This document shows, one piece after another, positions 10,838-20,176 of a stretch of 64,000 nucleotides of DNA; position 1 is the stretch's first letter, and each line of letters begins with the position of its first letter. Origin of the DNA: Eriocheir sinensis (Eukaryota; Arthropoda; Malacostraca; Decapoda; Varunidae); assembly GCF_024679095.1 (NCBI RefSeq), contig NC_066577.1, positions 1,084,351 through 1,148,350 of the forward strand, read 5' to 3'. The notes beneath the pieces were generated by a model. The model had not been told where the DNA came from and searched no databases. It saw only the letters and a program-made list of their open reading frames with translations. The position numbers and the translations under genes were made by a program.

Positions 10838-11075
10838 TTATAATTTTGTAAATGCACGACCCTCCAAACCAAAGAAGATGCTGCGTTTGTACAAAAGAAG
10901 ATCACAGATGTATAAATTGTGCATGTGTTAAGGAGAACAGACGGTGTGCGAACTGTAAGAAGAGCAATAGGTGCCAAAATCCCCTGGGCAGGGATCAGAG
11001 CAGGGAGGATGACGATGAGGCGCGACACCACACCTGGACAAGAGGCCGGGATGCAGGCCTATAGGAGTCGAAGTC
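10838..11075 (+). mobile_element. Retroelement R, inverted and internally deleted copy
   Basis: Positions 10838-11034 give the same 5' end and Cys-rich N-terminus as the minus-strand copy at 14371-14452 plus 12160-12287 (blocks [20 protein letters not shown] and [19 protein letters not shown]). After GCGACACCAC the sequence jumps about 1.1 kb to the CTGGACAAGAGGCC segment of the same element. It is joined tail-to-tail to the other copy. It carries one uninterrupted GTTAAGGA (10927-10934), the site where the other copy holds a transposon. Confidence 0.8.
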
Positions 11076-11165
11076 CTGCGGCGCATTATGCATTTGCCCA
11101 CGATACGCCGCAGGATTTCTTCGACTCCTATAGGCCTGCATCCCGGCCTCTTGTCCAGGGGAATG
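11035..11165. repeat. Near-perfect palindrome, about 52-bp arms
   Basis: The left arm runs from CTGGACAAGAGGCCGGGATG (about 11035) to CCTGCGGCG. It is repeated in reverse complement from CGCCGCAGGA (about 11111) to CTCTTGTCCAG (about 11158), around a loop of about 25 bp. The arms differ by one 3-bp length change near the loop (GAAGTCC against GAAGAAATCC). This is the junction of the two opposed copies of retroelement R. Confidence 0.92.
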
Positions 11166-12287
11166 AGGCGGCATGCTGTTAGGGCGTCCACATGATGGCA
11201 GCTGGAGGAGGCGAGTTTTCTTGCCAGTGCTGCAATGGTGTTTGCGCAGGTCACCAGCTGCATTGCCAAAGTTGGCGCTGCTCAGTAAGCTTCGCCATCC
11301 CCGTGCATCAAGTCCCGAGGGCCCCGCGCTGCCACGAGTCTGGATGGCCTTCTTCCACACCATCTCTCCCGTTATCCTTTCATATATAACAGGATTCGGT
11401 GGTTGATGACATCCTGCCAGTCTTAGTACTTTCAGGTCACTCGGTGGAGGATGTTTTTCCCAGAGTTGACTGATCGTATCCCTGCTGAGTGGAAGCACAC
11501 CCCGTGAGGAATTTTTTGACAAGGCTCGAGTTGCAGATGCAACGTTGCCTTGTCGCATTTTGTCTGCAAACTTCCGGTCCCTGTCTTCTGCGGAGGTATT
11601 GTTTTGTTAGGGTCCGGGGAGCCTCTCCTGTATGGCCCTGGCTTCTCCAAGGAGGGCATCTAGCTCGTTAGTTTGCCACAAGGCAACTCTCCTTCTTAAT
11701 GCCTCGATATTTTCGGCTTGTTTGGTTTTTGGGTGTGCTTTTTGGAGGAAGAGATGGGGGAGAGTGAATACAGTTGTCAGGGGTAGGGGCACCAATGGTG
11801 TGTTCTGGATGTAGTTATTTAACAGGGTGACAATTCTTTTGATGATAAATGTTGTGGTTCCACATCTAGGTGGTTCAAAAAGATTGCAAACAGACCATTC
11901 AACAACCTCAAGGTATGTGTCATCCACCCACCTCGTCGCTTCTCCCTCTGCTAGCCCCTTCAAAGCAAAGCTTCCCCCGACCTCCGTCGCGCCCTGTCCA
12001 GTCGGAGAGGAAGAGTGATGAGGGGGTGGTAGTGGTGGTGGTGGTGGTAGTGGCAGCATTGGAGGTGCCAATGGAAGGGGTGGTATTGGTTGAGGGGGAT
12101 ATGGAGGTGGCGGTTGTGCAGCAGCTCTCTCCGACACCCCCTCCCCCCTCTCACTCCTCCCCCGGCGGCCCTCATTGTCCCCGTGGTGTCGCGCCTCATC
12201 GTCATCCTCCCTGCTCTGATCCCTGCCCAGGGGATTTTGGCACCTATTGCTCTTCTTACAGTTCGTACAACGTCTGTTCTCCTTAAC
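11076..12287 (-). pseudogene. Retroelement R polyprotein, N-terminal to early RT part
   Basis: Read on the minus strand from 12287. It begins in the Cys-rich domain ([19 protein letters not shown]), continues through an acidic and Pro-rich linker with long PPPP runs, then a helical part (TKQAENIEALRRRVALWQTN, ELDALLGEARAIQERL). A region with SAGPSGLDARGWRSLL follows, and finally [16 protein letters not shown] and ILRRIVGK, the first RT palm motif. It is broken by frameshifts near 11600, 11430 and 11270 and cut off at the palindrome before any catalytic YxDD. From memory, the layout matches a polyprotein group common in cnidarians, molluscs and crustaceans. The superfamily is not assigned. Confidence 0.7.
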
Positions 12288-14362
12288 CACAGAGTTATAT
12301 GCCTAGAGCGCGTGCCCACGTGTTGTGGGGTTGGTGGCGGGTGAGGCAAGCTACCCTGGCGCGGCAGCCATCTTGGGGAGCCCACTTTCCCTCACTCTGT
12401 GGTGGTGGTTTTGATGGTGGTGGTGATAGTGGTGGTGATGGTGGTGGTGGTACGTGGTGGTGGTTTTGATGGTGGTGGTGGTGGTGGTGGTGGTGGTACG
12501 TGATAGTGGTGGTGGTGGTGGTGGGGTGGTACGTGATAGTAGTGGTGGTGGTGGTGGTACGTGATAGTGGTGGTGGTGGTACGTGATAGTGGTGGTGGTG
12601 GTGGTACGTGATAGTGGTGGTGGTGGTGGTGGTGGTGGTACGTGATAGTGGTGGTGGTACGTGATAGTGGTGGTGGTGGTGGTACGTGATAGTGGTGGTG
12701 GTACGTGATATTGGTGGTGGTGGTGGTGGTGGTACGTGATATTGGTGGTGGTGGTGGTGGTGGTATGTGATAGTGGTGGTGGTGGTGGTGGTACGTGATA
12801 GTGGTGGTGGTGGTGGTACGTGATAGTGGTGGTGGTGGTGTTACGTGATAGTGGTGGTGGTGGTGTTTCGTGATTGTGCTGGTTGTGGTGTTACGTGTTT
12901 GTGGTGGTGGTGGTGTTTCGTGTTTGTGGTGGTGGTGGTGGTACGTGATAGTGGTGGTGGTGGTGGTGGTGTTACGTGCTAGTGGTGGTGGTGGTGGTAG
13001 GTGTTCGTGGTGGTGGTGGTGGTACGTGATAGTGGTGGTGGTGGTGGTTCGTGCTCGTGGTGGTGGTGGTGGTGGTCCGTGTTGGTGGTGGTGGTGGTGG
13101 TGGTGGTGATAGTGGTGGTGGTGGTGGTTAGTGTTAGTGGTGGTGGTGGTGTTACGTGATAGTGGTGGTGGTAGTGGTGGCGTGATGGTGGTGGTGGTGG
13201 AGGTGGTGATGGTGGTAGTGGTAGCGGTGGTGGTGGTGGTGATGGTGGTGGAGGTGGTGGTAGTGCTGGCGGTGGTGGTGGTGGTGGTGGTGGTACGTGA
13301 TAGTGGTGGTGGTGGTGGTGGTGGTACGTGATAGTGGTGGTGGTGGTGGTACGTGATAGTGGTGGTGGTGGTGGTGGTACGTGATAGTGGTGGTGGTGGT
13401 GGTGGTACGTGATAGTGGTGGTGGTGGTGGTGGCGGCAGTGGTGATGGTGGTACGTGATGGTGGTGGTGGTGGTGGTGGTACGTGATAGTGGTGGTGGTG
13501 GTGGTGGTGGTGGTGGTACGTGGTTGTGGTGGTGGTGGTGGTGGTACGTGATAGTGGTGGTGGTGGTGGTGATGGTGGTACGTGATGATAGTGGTGGTGG
13601 TGGTGGTGGTGGTTCGTGTTTGTGGTGGTGGTTGTGGTGGTGGTGGTACGTGATAGTGGTGGTGGTGGTGATGGTGGTGGTGGTGATGGTGGTACGGGAT
13701 AGTGGTGATGGTGGTGGTGGTGGTACGTGATAGTGGTGGTGGTGGTGGTGGTGGTGATGGTGGTACGTGATCGTGGTGGTGGTGGTGGTGGTGGTGGTGG
13801 TGGTACGTGATAGTGGTGGTGGTGGTGGTGGTGGTACGTGATAGTGGTGGTGGTTGTGGTGGTGGTGGTACGTGATAGTGGTGGTGGTGGTGGTGGTACG
13901 TGATAGTGGTGGTGGTGGTGGTGGTGATACGTGATAGTGGTGGTGGTGGTGGTGGTGGTACGTGATAGTGGTGGTGGTGGTGGTGGTGGTACGTGATAGT
14001 GGTGGTGGTGGTGGTGGTGGTACGTGATGGTGGTGGTGGTGGTACGTGATAGTGGTGGTGGTGGTGGTACGTGATAGTGGTGGTGGTGGTGGTACGTGAT
14101 AGTGGTGGTGGTGGTGGTGGTACGTGATAGTGGTGGTGGTGTCGGTGGTGGTGGTGGCGGTGGTACGTGATAGTGGTGGTGGTGGTGGTGGTACGTGATC
14201 ATCACCACCACCACCATCACCACCTACCACTTACCTCCACTTTAAAGCTGCCGGCTGGAGCACAGAGTTGGCTGGACTGGGCTCCCAAAGATGGCGGCCG
14301 AGGTACTTCCGGTTGCCGCACCCGAGTGTCTAACTCGCGTGCTCTAGGTATATAACTCTGTG
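12288..14362. mobile_element. Non-autonomous hAT-like element with internal satellite
   Basis: Both ends begin CACAGAGTTATAT when read inward, followed by RCCTAGAGCRCG, with 23 of the first 25 bases matching. A second conserved inverted block (GGC-GCCATCTT-GGGAGCCCA) sits near 12363-12384 and 14279-14300. The element is bounded by a perfect 8-bp direct repeat TCCTTAAC at 12280-12287 and 14363-14370. An 8-bp duplication and a CA-n-n-G start fit the hAT superfamily; P-type elements also duplicate 8 bp. No transposase is present. The interior is almost wholly a GGT minisatellite. Confidence 0.85.
12398..14220 (+). repeat. GGT minisatellite, about 1.8 kb
   Basis: (GGT)n runs of variable length alternate with TACGTGATAGT-like spacers, repeated several dozen times. 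Variants such as TTCGTGTTTGT and TACGTGCTAGT cluster at 12860-13150. The tract ends near 14200-14225 with a short strand switch (GATCATC followed by ACC repeats), giving a terminal hairpin. Long minus-strand frames rich in Pro, His and Thr are translations of the repeat, not genes. Confidence 0.97.
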
Positions 14363-14370
14363 TCCTTAAC

Positions 14371-14452
14371 ACATGCACAATTTATACATCTGTGATCTTC
14401 TTTTGTACAAACAAAGCATCTTTGGTTTGGAGGGTCGGGCATTTACAAAATC
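14371..14452 (-). pseudogene. Retroelement R, 5' end and first codons, separated by an insertion
   Basis: Reading from 14452, ATTTTGTAAATGCCCGACCC opens the polyprotein. It runs through [16 protein letters not shown], then stops at the insertion of the 12288-14362 element and resumes at 12287. The parallel uninterrupted copy is 10838-10945. Confidence 0.8.
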
Positions 14453-15044
14453 ATAAACACCGTATTTCGCGGCGTATACCGCGCACCCCAAACTTTAAGA
14501 CAACAATTTTGGAAGAAAAAAAATAGTTCTTAAAATGCTCAGAAATATTGTACGGTTAAAGAACACTGACGATGTACAGTTTCCCGAAATTTATATGTTT
14601 TTGGTGTAACCTGTACTGCTTGAATTGACAAGTGTCCTTGAGTAAAGCAATGAAAATGGCGGCCGGGCTGGTGGTGTGAGAAATACATCCCCGTACATAC
14701 TGATGATGCACAGCTTCTGATGTCATAATTAGCATATTATTCTCACCATCACTCGTAGGTTATGACAGACAACTAGGTAAGACACAATTCACGCGGTTCT
14801 GGTGACACGCGGCATGCAGCTGTTTGTTGTTTGGGTATGGTTGTATGGTTTTCAAACAATGCAAATGGCGGCCGGGCTGGTGTTCCGCAAAATAACTCCT
14901 CGTACAAGACTCATGATGTACAGTTTCTGATATCATACTTAGCCCATTATTCTCACTAATATTAATTATTAATAATGAACACATGGATATTTTTTTTTCC
15001 AATATGATTTTTTATGTAGCTTGTACTGCTCGAATTGGCAACAG
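14453..15044. repeat. Diverged direct repeats, possibly nested MITEs
   Basis: A segment containing ATGGCGGCCGGGCTGGTG and GATGTCATAATTAGC (about 14650-14755) recurs at 14860-14967 in the same orientation. CTGTACTGCTTGAATTG near 14610 recurs near 15018. The left end starts with a GTATTTCGCGGCGTATAC palindromic word. No coding potential is seen. Confidence 0.6.
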
Positions 15045-15568
15045 TGTGATAAGACAGAGCCCTGTGTAACACCACTGTTGATAGGTTTAAGGGAAGAACA
15101 GTGACCGTCTACCACAGCGGAGATAAAGGGCCGGAAAGGAAACTGGAGATAAAGGAACGGAGAAAAGGATAGAAACCGTAAGAGGGCAGTTTAGAAAGCA
15201 AAGACTTGTGCCAGACTCTATCGAAAGCTTTCGATATGTCTAGCGCAACTGTGAAAGTTTCACCGAAACGGCTAAGAGAGGATGACCAAGAGTCAGTTAA
15301 GAGAGCAAGAAGATCGCCAGTAGAACGCCCCTTGCGGAACCCATACTGGCGATCAGACAGAAGGTCAGAAGTGGAAAGGTGCTTTTGAATCTTCCGGTTA
15401 AAGATTGATTCAAAAGCTGTAGATAGACAGGAAAGTAAAGCTATAGGGCGGTAGTTTGAGGGATTGGAACGGTCACCCTTCTTAGGCACAGGTTGTATGA
15501 AGGCGTACTTCCAGCAGGAAGGAAAGGTAGATGTTGATAGGCAGAGACGAATGAGTTTGACCAAGCAC
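15045..15568 (-). pseudogene. LINE-A reverse transcriptase, copy 3 (short internal fragment)
   Basis: The frame (15109-15588) matches the middle of the LINE-A RT: VPKKGDRSNPSNYRPIALLS, SDRQYGFRKGRSTGDL and ALDISKAFDRVWHKSLLSKL, with motif A present. It is cut at both ends: before the catalytic YADD on the low side (near 15045) and inside the N-terminal RT part on the high side (near 15568). Loss of the 3' end is not typical of simple LINE insertion and points to later deletion or recombination. Confidence 0.85.
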
Positions 15569-15640
15569 TGTGTACTTTGGGGTACCATTAGGGTACAGTG
15601 GGGTACACTGCAGTATCATTGGGGTGCATTGGTGTAAAAG
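15569..15640 (+). repeat. Short GGGTAC-type tandem repeat
   Basis: About six imperfect copies of a decamer like GGGTACANTG directly abut the LINE-A fragment. Confidence 0.6.
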
Positions 15641-16016
15641 AACACCCCCGTCCAAAAACCTGGACATATTAAAGCTGTCAGTATATTTAAGTGGTTCATT
15701 CCGGGTTGACGGACAATCCAATCTTTCGGTAAATTTCAATCAAATATACCGTGGTGATGCAATATAAGTGTAATTAATTGCATCTTTTAGCCTCTGTGGA
15801 CGAAAATATCAACAAACCATGTCATGATTAGCCTATGAAGTAAGAACAAAGAAAAATATTATCCCATGGTTCGCATTGTTTTTGACAGAGGCTGGAACGC
15901 AGTACTGTAGACTATTTCGTAATGTCTCCTAAAAGTACTCGTCATATAGAAAATGGCTGAATGATAGGCTGATGGCTAATGTAATCAATGACAGACGCAA
16001 CCCTTAATTAACTTAC
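15641..16016. other. Probable intron, no other feature
   Basis: AT-rich sequence downstream of the splice donor at 16011-16016 (minus strand). Confidence 0.4.
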
Positions 16017-16169
16017 CTGTAACAATAACATCAGCGGCGGCGGCGACGAGGCGAGGCGAGGTAGTTCGTGCCACGGAGGAGGGCATGGCTGCCAGCCGTT
16101 CGGCGTCCATGTCGTAGGCCGCCACCACTTTGAACCCTTGACGAAGCAGGTTGTGCGCAACTGCCGAAC
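16017..16169 (-). CDS. Internal exon of a 3-hydroxyisobutyrate-dehydrogenase-like protein
   Basis: The 153-bp exon encodes 51 residues from the NAD-binding (Rossmann) domain of the 6-phosphogluconate/3-hydroxyisobutyrate dehydrogenase superfamily, which oxidises beta-hydroxyacids with NAD(P). The segment starts just after the glycine motif (G)SAVAHNLLRQGFKVVAAYD, with an acidic residue at the end of beta-2. It continues through AERLAAM and the SPRLVAAAADVIVT block. A CAG acceptor lies at 16172-16170, and a perfect CAG|GTAAGT donor follows at 16017|16016. Both introns are phase 1. GC content and codon pattern differ sharply from the AT-rich surroundings. Neighbouring exons were not found, so the gene probably has long introns. 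This could also be a related reductase or a processed fragment. Confidence 0.6.
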
Positions 16170-17388
16170 CTGTTCCATGGGTAGGCTTCAGCGAAACGAA
16201 GGCATATATTATGCTGTAAGCGTACTTCCAAAGGGGAATATATTGACTAAAAATGGAGTATGAATGTGACACTGAATTACATTTTCATATATCTGACATG
16301 AGTAAGTTGTCCCCTTCTTGGATAGCCTCCATAGCATTTAGGAAAAATGGAATAAGCAGTCACACAAGAAACTCTGATCCTCAAAAAAAAACAAAGTTTA
16401 ATTTTTAAATGCATATGCCATCCTAGAACACCAAAACCCATGATTAATTAAACTACATGATATGATTAAAACTGCAAGAAATCTGAGAGTATGTCAGTAA
16501 GTCTTAAACAATTTCAGAGAAGGTCCGATATTATCATCCAAGACAATGCTAAAGACTTAGGAAATGATAAAAGCAAAGTTTGGAATACCTAACATATTGG
16601 CACTTAGCATAAATCAAGATAGACTTGAGCACTTTTTTACTTGCCCTTAGCAAATGGGGCCCTGCCAGGATAATTCTTCAGTTGTATTCGTGAAGTATCG
16701 CATAAGAGAACATCTTATCGCAAAAGCCATCCCCCGGATGGGCTCTGGTTACGATTCAGAGGTGAAATGCAGTGCACAAAATATATCAGAAGGCTCATTT
16801 TATCCTTCAGTGATCACAGTGAGGTAGAAAACAATGAAGACCCTTGAATCGCGAGCTGTCATTGTCTGCCATGTTTGTGCAACTCACGATGAACAATGAG
16901 AGCAGGACAGTGAAGACAAAGAAAATGAATGCCAAGAGGAATACGGTACTTTCGATCTAGAGAATCTTGTTGAAGAAAAACGATTGAGATATTTTGGTGG
17001 CTTCCTAGTCCATAGATTCCACCAGTACCAAACATTAAGAAATTAGGGTGTGTTGCTAATATAGGAATAACCACGTTGGGTTGGAATAGAAAATATGCAT
17101 GGAGAATTAAAGACAGTGAAAATTTCCTAGGACAAATCAAAGCGATGGAAAAGTTCTTCAAAATACATCACGTAAGTGAGGAACTCAGGCAGGACAAGAT
17201 GCATTAGAATCTCTTACGGCAGACATTCAGAACATTAGAATGTAACTACTGATGTAACATAATATTTTGTGCACTGTACAACGTTTTCATCACCGCAAAC
17301 TTATGAGATTGAAAAAAACTCCAACGAAGTTTGGACAATTATGCAGTTAGCAAGCGGAGGAGGTGGCCGATTTGGGGAGGCGGTGTTT

Positions 17389-17390
<2 letters not shown>
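16170..17390. other. Quiet AT-rich stretch, probable intron
   Basis: No ORF, repeat or RNA feature could be supported. It lies upstream of the dehydrogenase exon on the minus strand. Confidence 0.45.
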
Positions 17391-17468
<78 letters not shown>

Positions 17469-17870
17469 CGGTTTATTTAGTTGTGGCAGCCGTCAAGCTG
17501 AAAATTTACACATTATAAATACAATTTAACTTCGCAAATGGAGCAAAGACAAAAAGAAGGGGGACGGGGATCGGGGGTCTGATATGTGTGGGAAGGTTGG
17601 GGCGACGGAGCTTGGGGTGGGGGAGGGGGGGCGGCGGGGGGAGAGCAGTGCGGTGGTGCCGAGAGGGGGGGAAGGTGCGGTCTCTTCAGATGGCGGTGAG
17701 GTCAGGTCATGTGTTAATCCTCAGGTCAGACGCTGGGTTCAGGTGACAGTTGACGGTGGTGGAGCAGGTGGGCAGTTAATGGGTTTATGGGAGGTCACTC
17801 AAGCATACCCAGGCTTAGTAAGGAGGTGCTAAGCTCCTGGGTCGGCGAGACACAGGTGGTAGGGGCTGCC
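17391..17870 (-). repeat. (TAT)n-tailed retroposon fragment, copy 1
   Basis: An (ATA)n array (17392-17466) is followed by a body with GTTTATT, TCAAGCTGAAAAT and a G-rich region containing GGGGGTCTG, GCAGTGCGGTGGTGC and GTTCAGGTGACAGTTGACGG. The same order occurs at 40081-40370. Read on the minus strand, the array is a 3' (TAT)n tail, as on some LINE-mobilised repeats. The upstream limit is not certain. Confidence 0.6.
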
Positions 17871-19340
17871 CGGCTGGTTGATGTAGCCGTGGGAACAAGT
17901 GCAGTGTTGATGAAGTTGCCGTCATCTTGCTCCGAACCTGAGTGACGAGGCTGCCACACTGCCTGCCACCTGAACTGACCTTCCCCTGCTGCTGGGTGAC
18001 CGAAATGGTATCCTTCGGAGCTTCAGGGTGTCGGCCGGAACCTGGTGGATGATGAGGCGTTGGCGACACACAGCTCTCACTCGCCTTCCAGCACAACTAA
18101 CACACTGCACTCGCTGTACGTCTATATGTCACAACATTTCACAAAAGTTCTTTGGAGTAATGAGTTCCTCGAATTAATGGGATTGGGGGGAATGGGGAGC
18201 GAAGGAAAAGAAAAGAAAAAGAAAAAGGGTCAACAGGCTGACCCTATGGCTGCTATGGGGAGCGCCATTTGACACGTCTTGACCCCGTGAGGGTCAGGAT
18301 GTGTGTGTGTGTGTGTAGAGGGCGCTGCAGCAGCAAAACATAAGGCTTGAGTGCTCCTCGGATTTGGCCGATTTTTACGGCCCAAAACATTGCATCGGTA
18401 ACAAGGTGAGCCCCAGAAGGTGTGTAAGGGGTGCTGGGACCAGTAGCGAGTTTAAGTGAGGGACAGTGTTACTGGACTTGTTAAAATAGTCAGTTAATCA
18501 CTTGACTGTTCTGCTTGGGGCCCCCCTCACCAAGGCAAGTATAGAGAAGGTATCGTCATACAGGCGGGAGGAAATCACTCGTTGGCAACTCCTATAGCCT
18601 TCACCCTTGGCCCCGCCCCATCCTCGTTGTCTGCCCAAACCAACGACTTCACACTCCGCTCAAGTGAGGTGAGCGGCGAGTCTGACTTGAGTAAACAAAT
18701 ACCGAGGCGAATGAACTCCGTCACGGCTCGGCTTATGTTCGGAGGTGATTTTGACCCTCTGTATATTTTTACCTCGGGACGTGCCACACACCATCAAAAG
18801 CAGAAAAGCATGCAGATTTAGAATATGTGCTTATAAAAGTGATGCGACGAAAACCAGCTGAGTACTAAGGGGTTGAAGATAAATAATTGCAAGAAAATAT
18901 TTATTCCCTACTTCATTTAACTCTGATTTTCGTATGTGTAATTTTACATTATTGTTACAATTTTATGCTCGTGTCATGCAGAATCTTCTCAGGAAGATGA
19001 TGGTGGTCTCAGATTTTCGTAAAAATGAATGTTGGGGTCAGGAAACAGGGTGAGAGTGAGGTGTGTGAAGCCGTCGGTTTAGGCTCGAGGAAGGGGCGGA
19101 GCTTATCGAGATGCCAGCCAATCATCGTCCAGGATGAGATGCCATGAACATTTCTATATATATTTTTTATTCACCGACAATTGCTTCATAGGGTATATAA
19201 CAAAAAATCCACATCTTATTTTATTTTATTGTAGTAGTTTATAACAAAAAAACATCCGATAGGTCCTAATAAAAAAGCTCATTTCAAATTTGGTTCTTCA
19301 CGTTCTATGAGAGTGACGCTACCTCTCTATACTTGCCTTG
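17871..19340. other. No gene recognised
   Basis: Mixed-composition DNA with a short A/G-rich run near 18205-18230 and a (GT) run near 18300. Several short open frames lack recognisable domains. Confidence 0.45.
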
Positions 19341-19444
19341 CCCCTCACATCTTGGCTGAATTTCTGTGCATGCGCAGAACGCCCTAGCAACGCGTCCCTA
19401 GCAACCTTGAGCGAAGCACCCCTACCTCCTGCTCGAACACCAAT

Positions 19445-20176
19445 ATGTCTGGGCTTGAGGATGCTGCAACAGTGCGATCACTCGCACCAAATGATATTGA
19501 CAAACTAAAGAATCCCCAGCTTAAACTGGCTTTGGCTACTTTAACAGAGGACACCAGGAATGAGCCATCCAATGCTGTCCTGCTACAAGAGCTGCGCGGT
19601 GTAAAGCAGGCTGTAGCTGAGATGGCACTTTTGAAGCAGAAAGTGAACGAACTGTCAGAGAGGCTAGATGACGCTTATCAAGTAATTCATCAGCAGCAGC
19701 TATTCCTCGAGTTCTTGGAGAACAAGGAACGACGACGCAACTTAATTATAACAGGAGTGTCGGAGGCTGCTGGTGAGCTTGGCGATACAGATGATACCAA
19801 GATCCAGATGGTGCTCGAGATGGCAGGCTACACCGATGCACCGGATCGAGCCAGCTGGACAGTAAGGCGCCTTGGTAGACCGAACGAGAGAAACAAGAGA
19901 CCAATTCACATCACGGCAGATGGCCAGAGCCAAAGAGACAGCATCTTGAGGTTAGCCAAAAATTTAAAGGATGCCAGATTACCCTTCTCGACTATATACA
20001 TCAAGAAAGATGTCCACCCTGCCGTTAGGAAAGAAACTGCACGGTTGAGGAAGAGAGAACGGGAAGAGAAGGTGAAAGCGGAAAACGCTGGCGTGAACAT
20101 CAAGTATGACTGGAAGAATCGCGTGATGCTCAGAGACGGTGTCATAACTGATAGATTCGCGCCGCGTTTTTTCTAA
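19445..20176 (+). CDS. L1-like ORF1 protein, intact
   Basis: This 243-residue frame is complete from ATG to TAA and is the best preserved transposon gene in the window. ORF1 proteins of the L1 type bind the element RNA and assemble with ORF2 into the particle that carries out insertion. Residues about 45-95 are heptad-like and probably coiled coil (VKQAVAEMALLKQKVNEL, then LSERLDDAYQVIHQQQ). An RRM-like domain starts at RRRNLIITGV (about 95) and includes WTVRRLGRPNE. The basic C-terminal domain contains FSTIYIKKDVHPAVRKE. ORF2 starts within about 20 bp of the stop. Start choice is by context; the preceding 5' UTR is GC-rich. Clade assignment is from memory of Transposase_22-like proteins. Confidence 0.8.
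   Translation: MSGLEDAATVRSLAPNDIDKLKNPQLKLALATLTEDTRNEPSNAVLLQELRGVKQAVAEMALLKQKVNELSERLDDAYQVIHQQQLFLEFLENKERRRNLIITGVSEAAGELGDTDDTKIQMVLEMAGYTDAPDRASWTVRRLGRPNERNKRPIHITADGQSQRDSILRLAKNLKDARLPFSTIYIKKDVHPAVRKETARLRKREREEKVKAENAGVNIKYDWKNRVMLRDGVITDRFAPRFF

Noticed and set aside
12392..14230. Open frames of 414 and 612 residues made of His, Pro, Thr and Tyr runs
   Set aside because: They are translations of the GGT/TACGTGATAGT repeat on the minus strand, open in several frames at once.
18575..18821. Overlapping 70-79-codon frames near 18.6 kb
   Set aside because: No motif, repeat relation or splice site was found.
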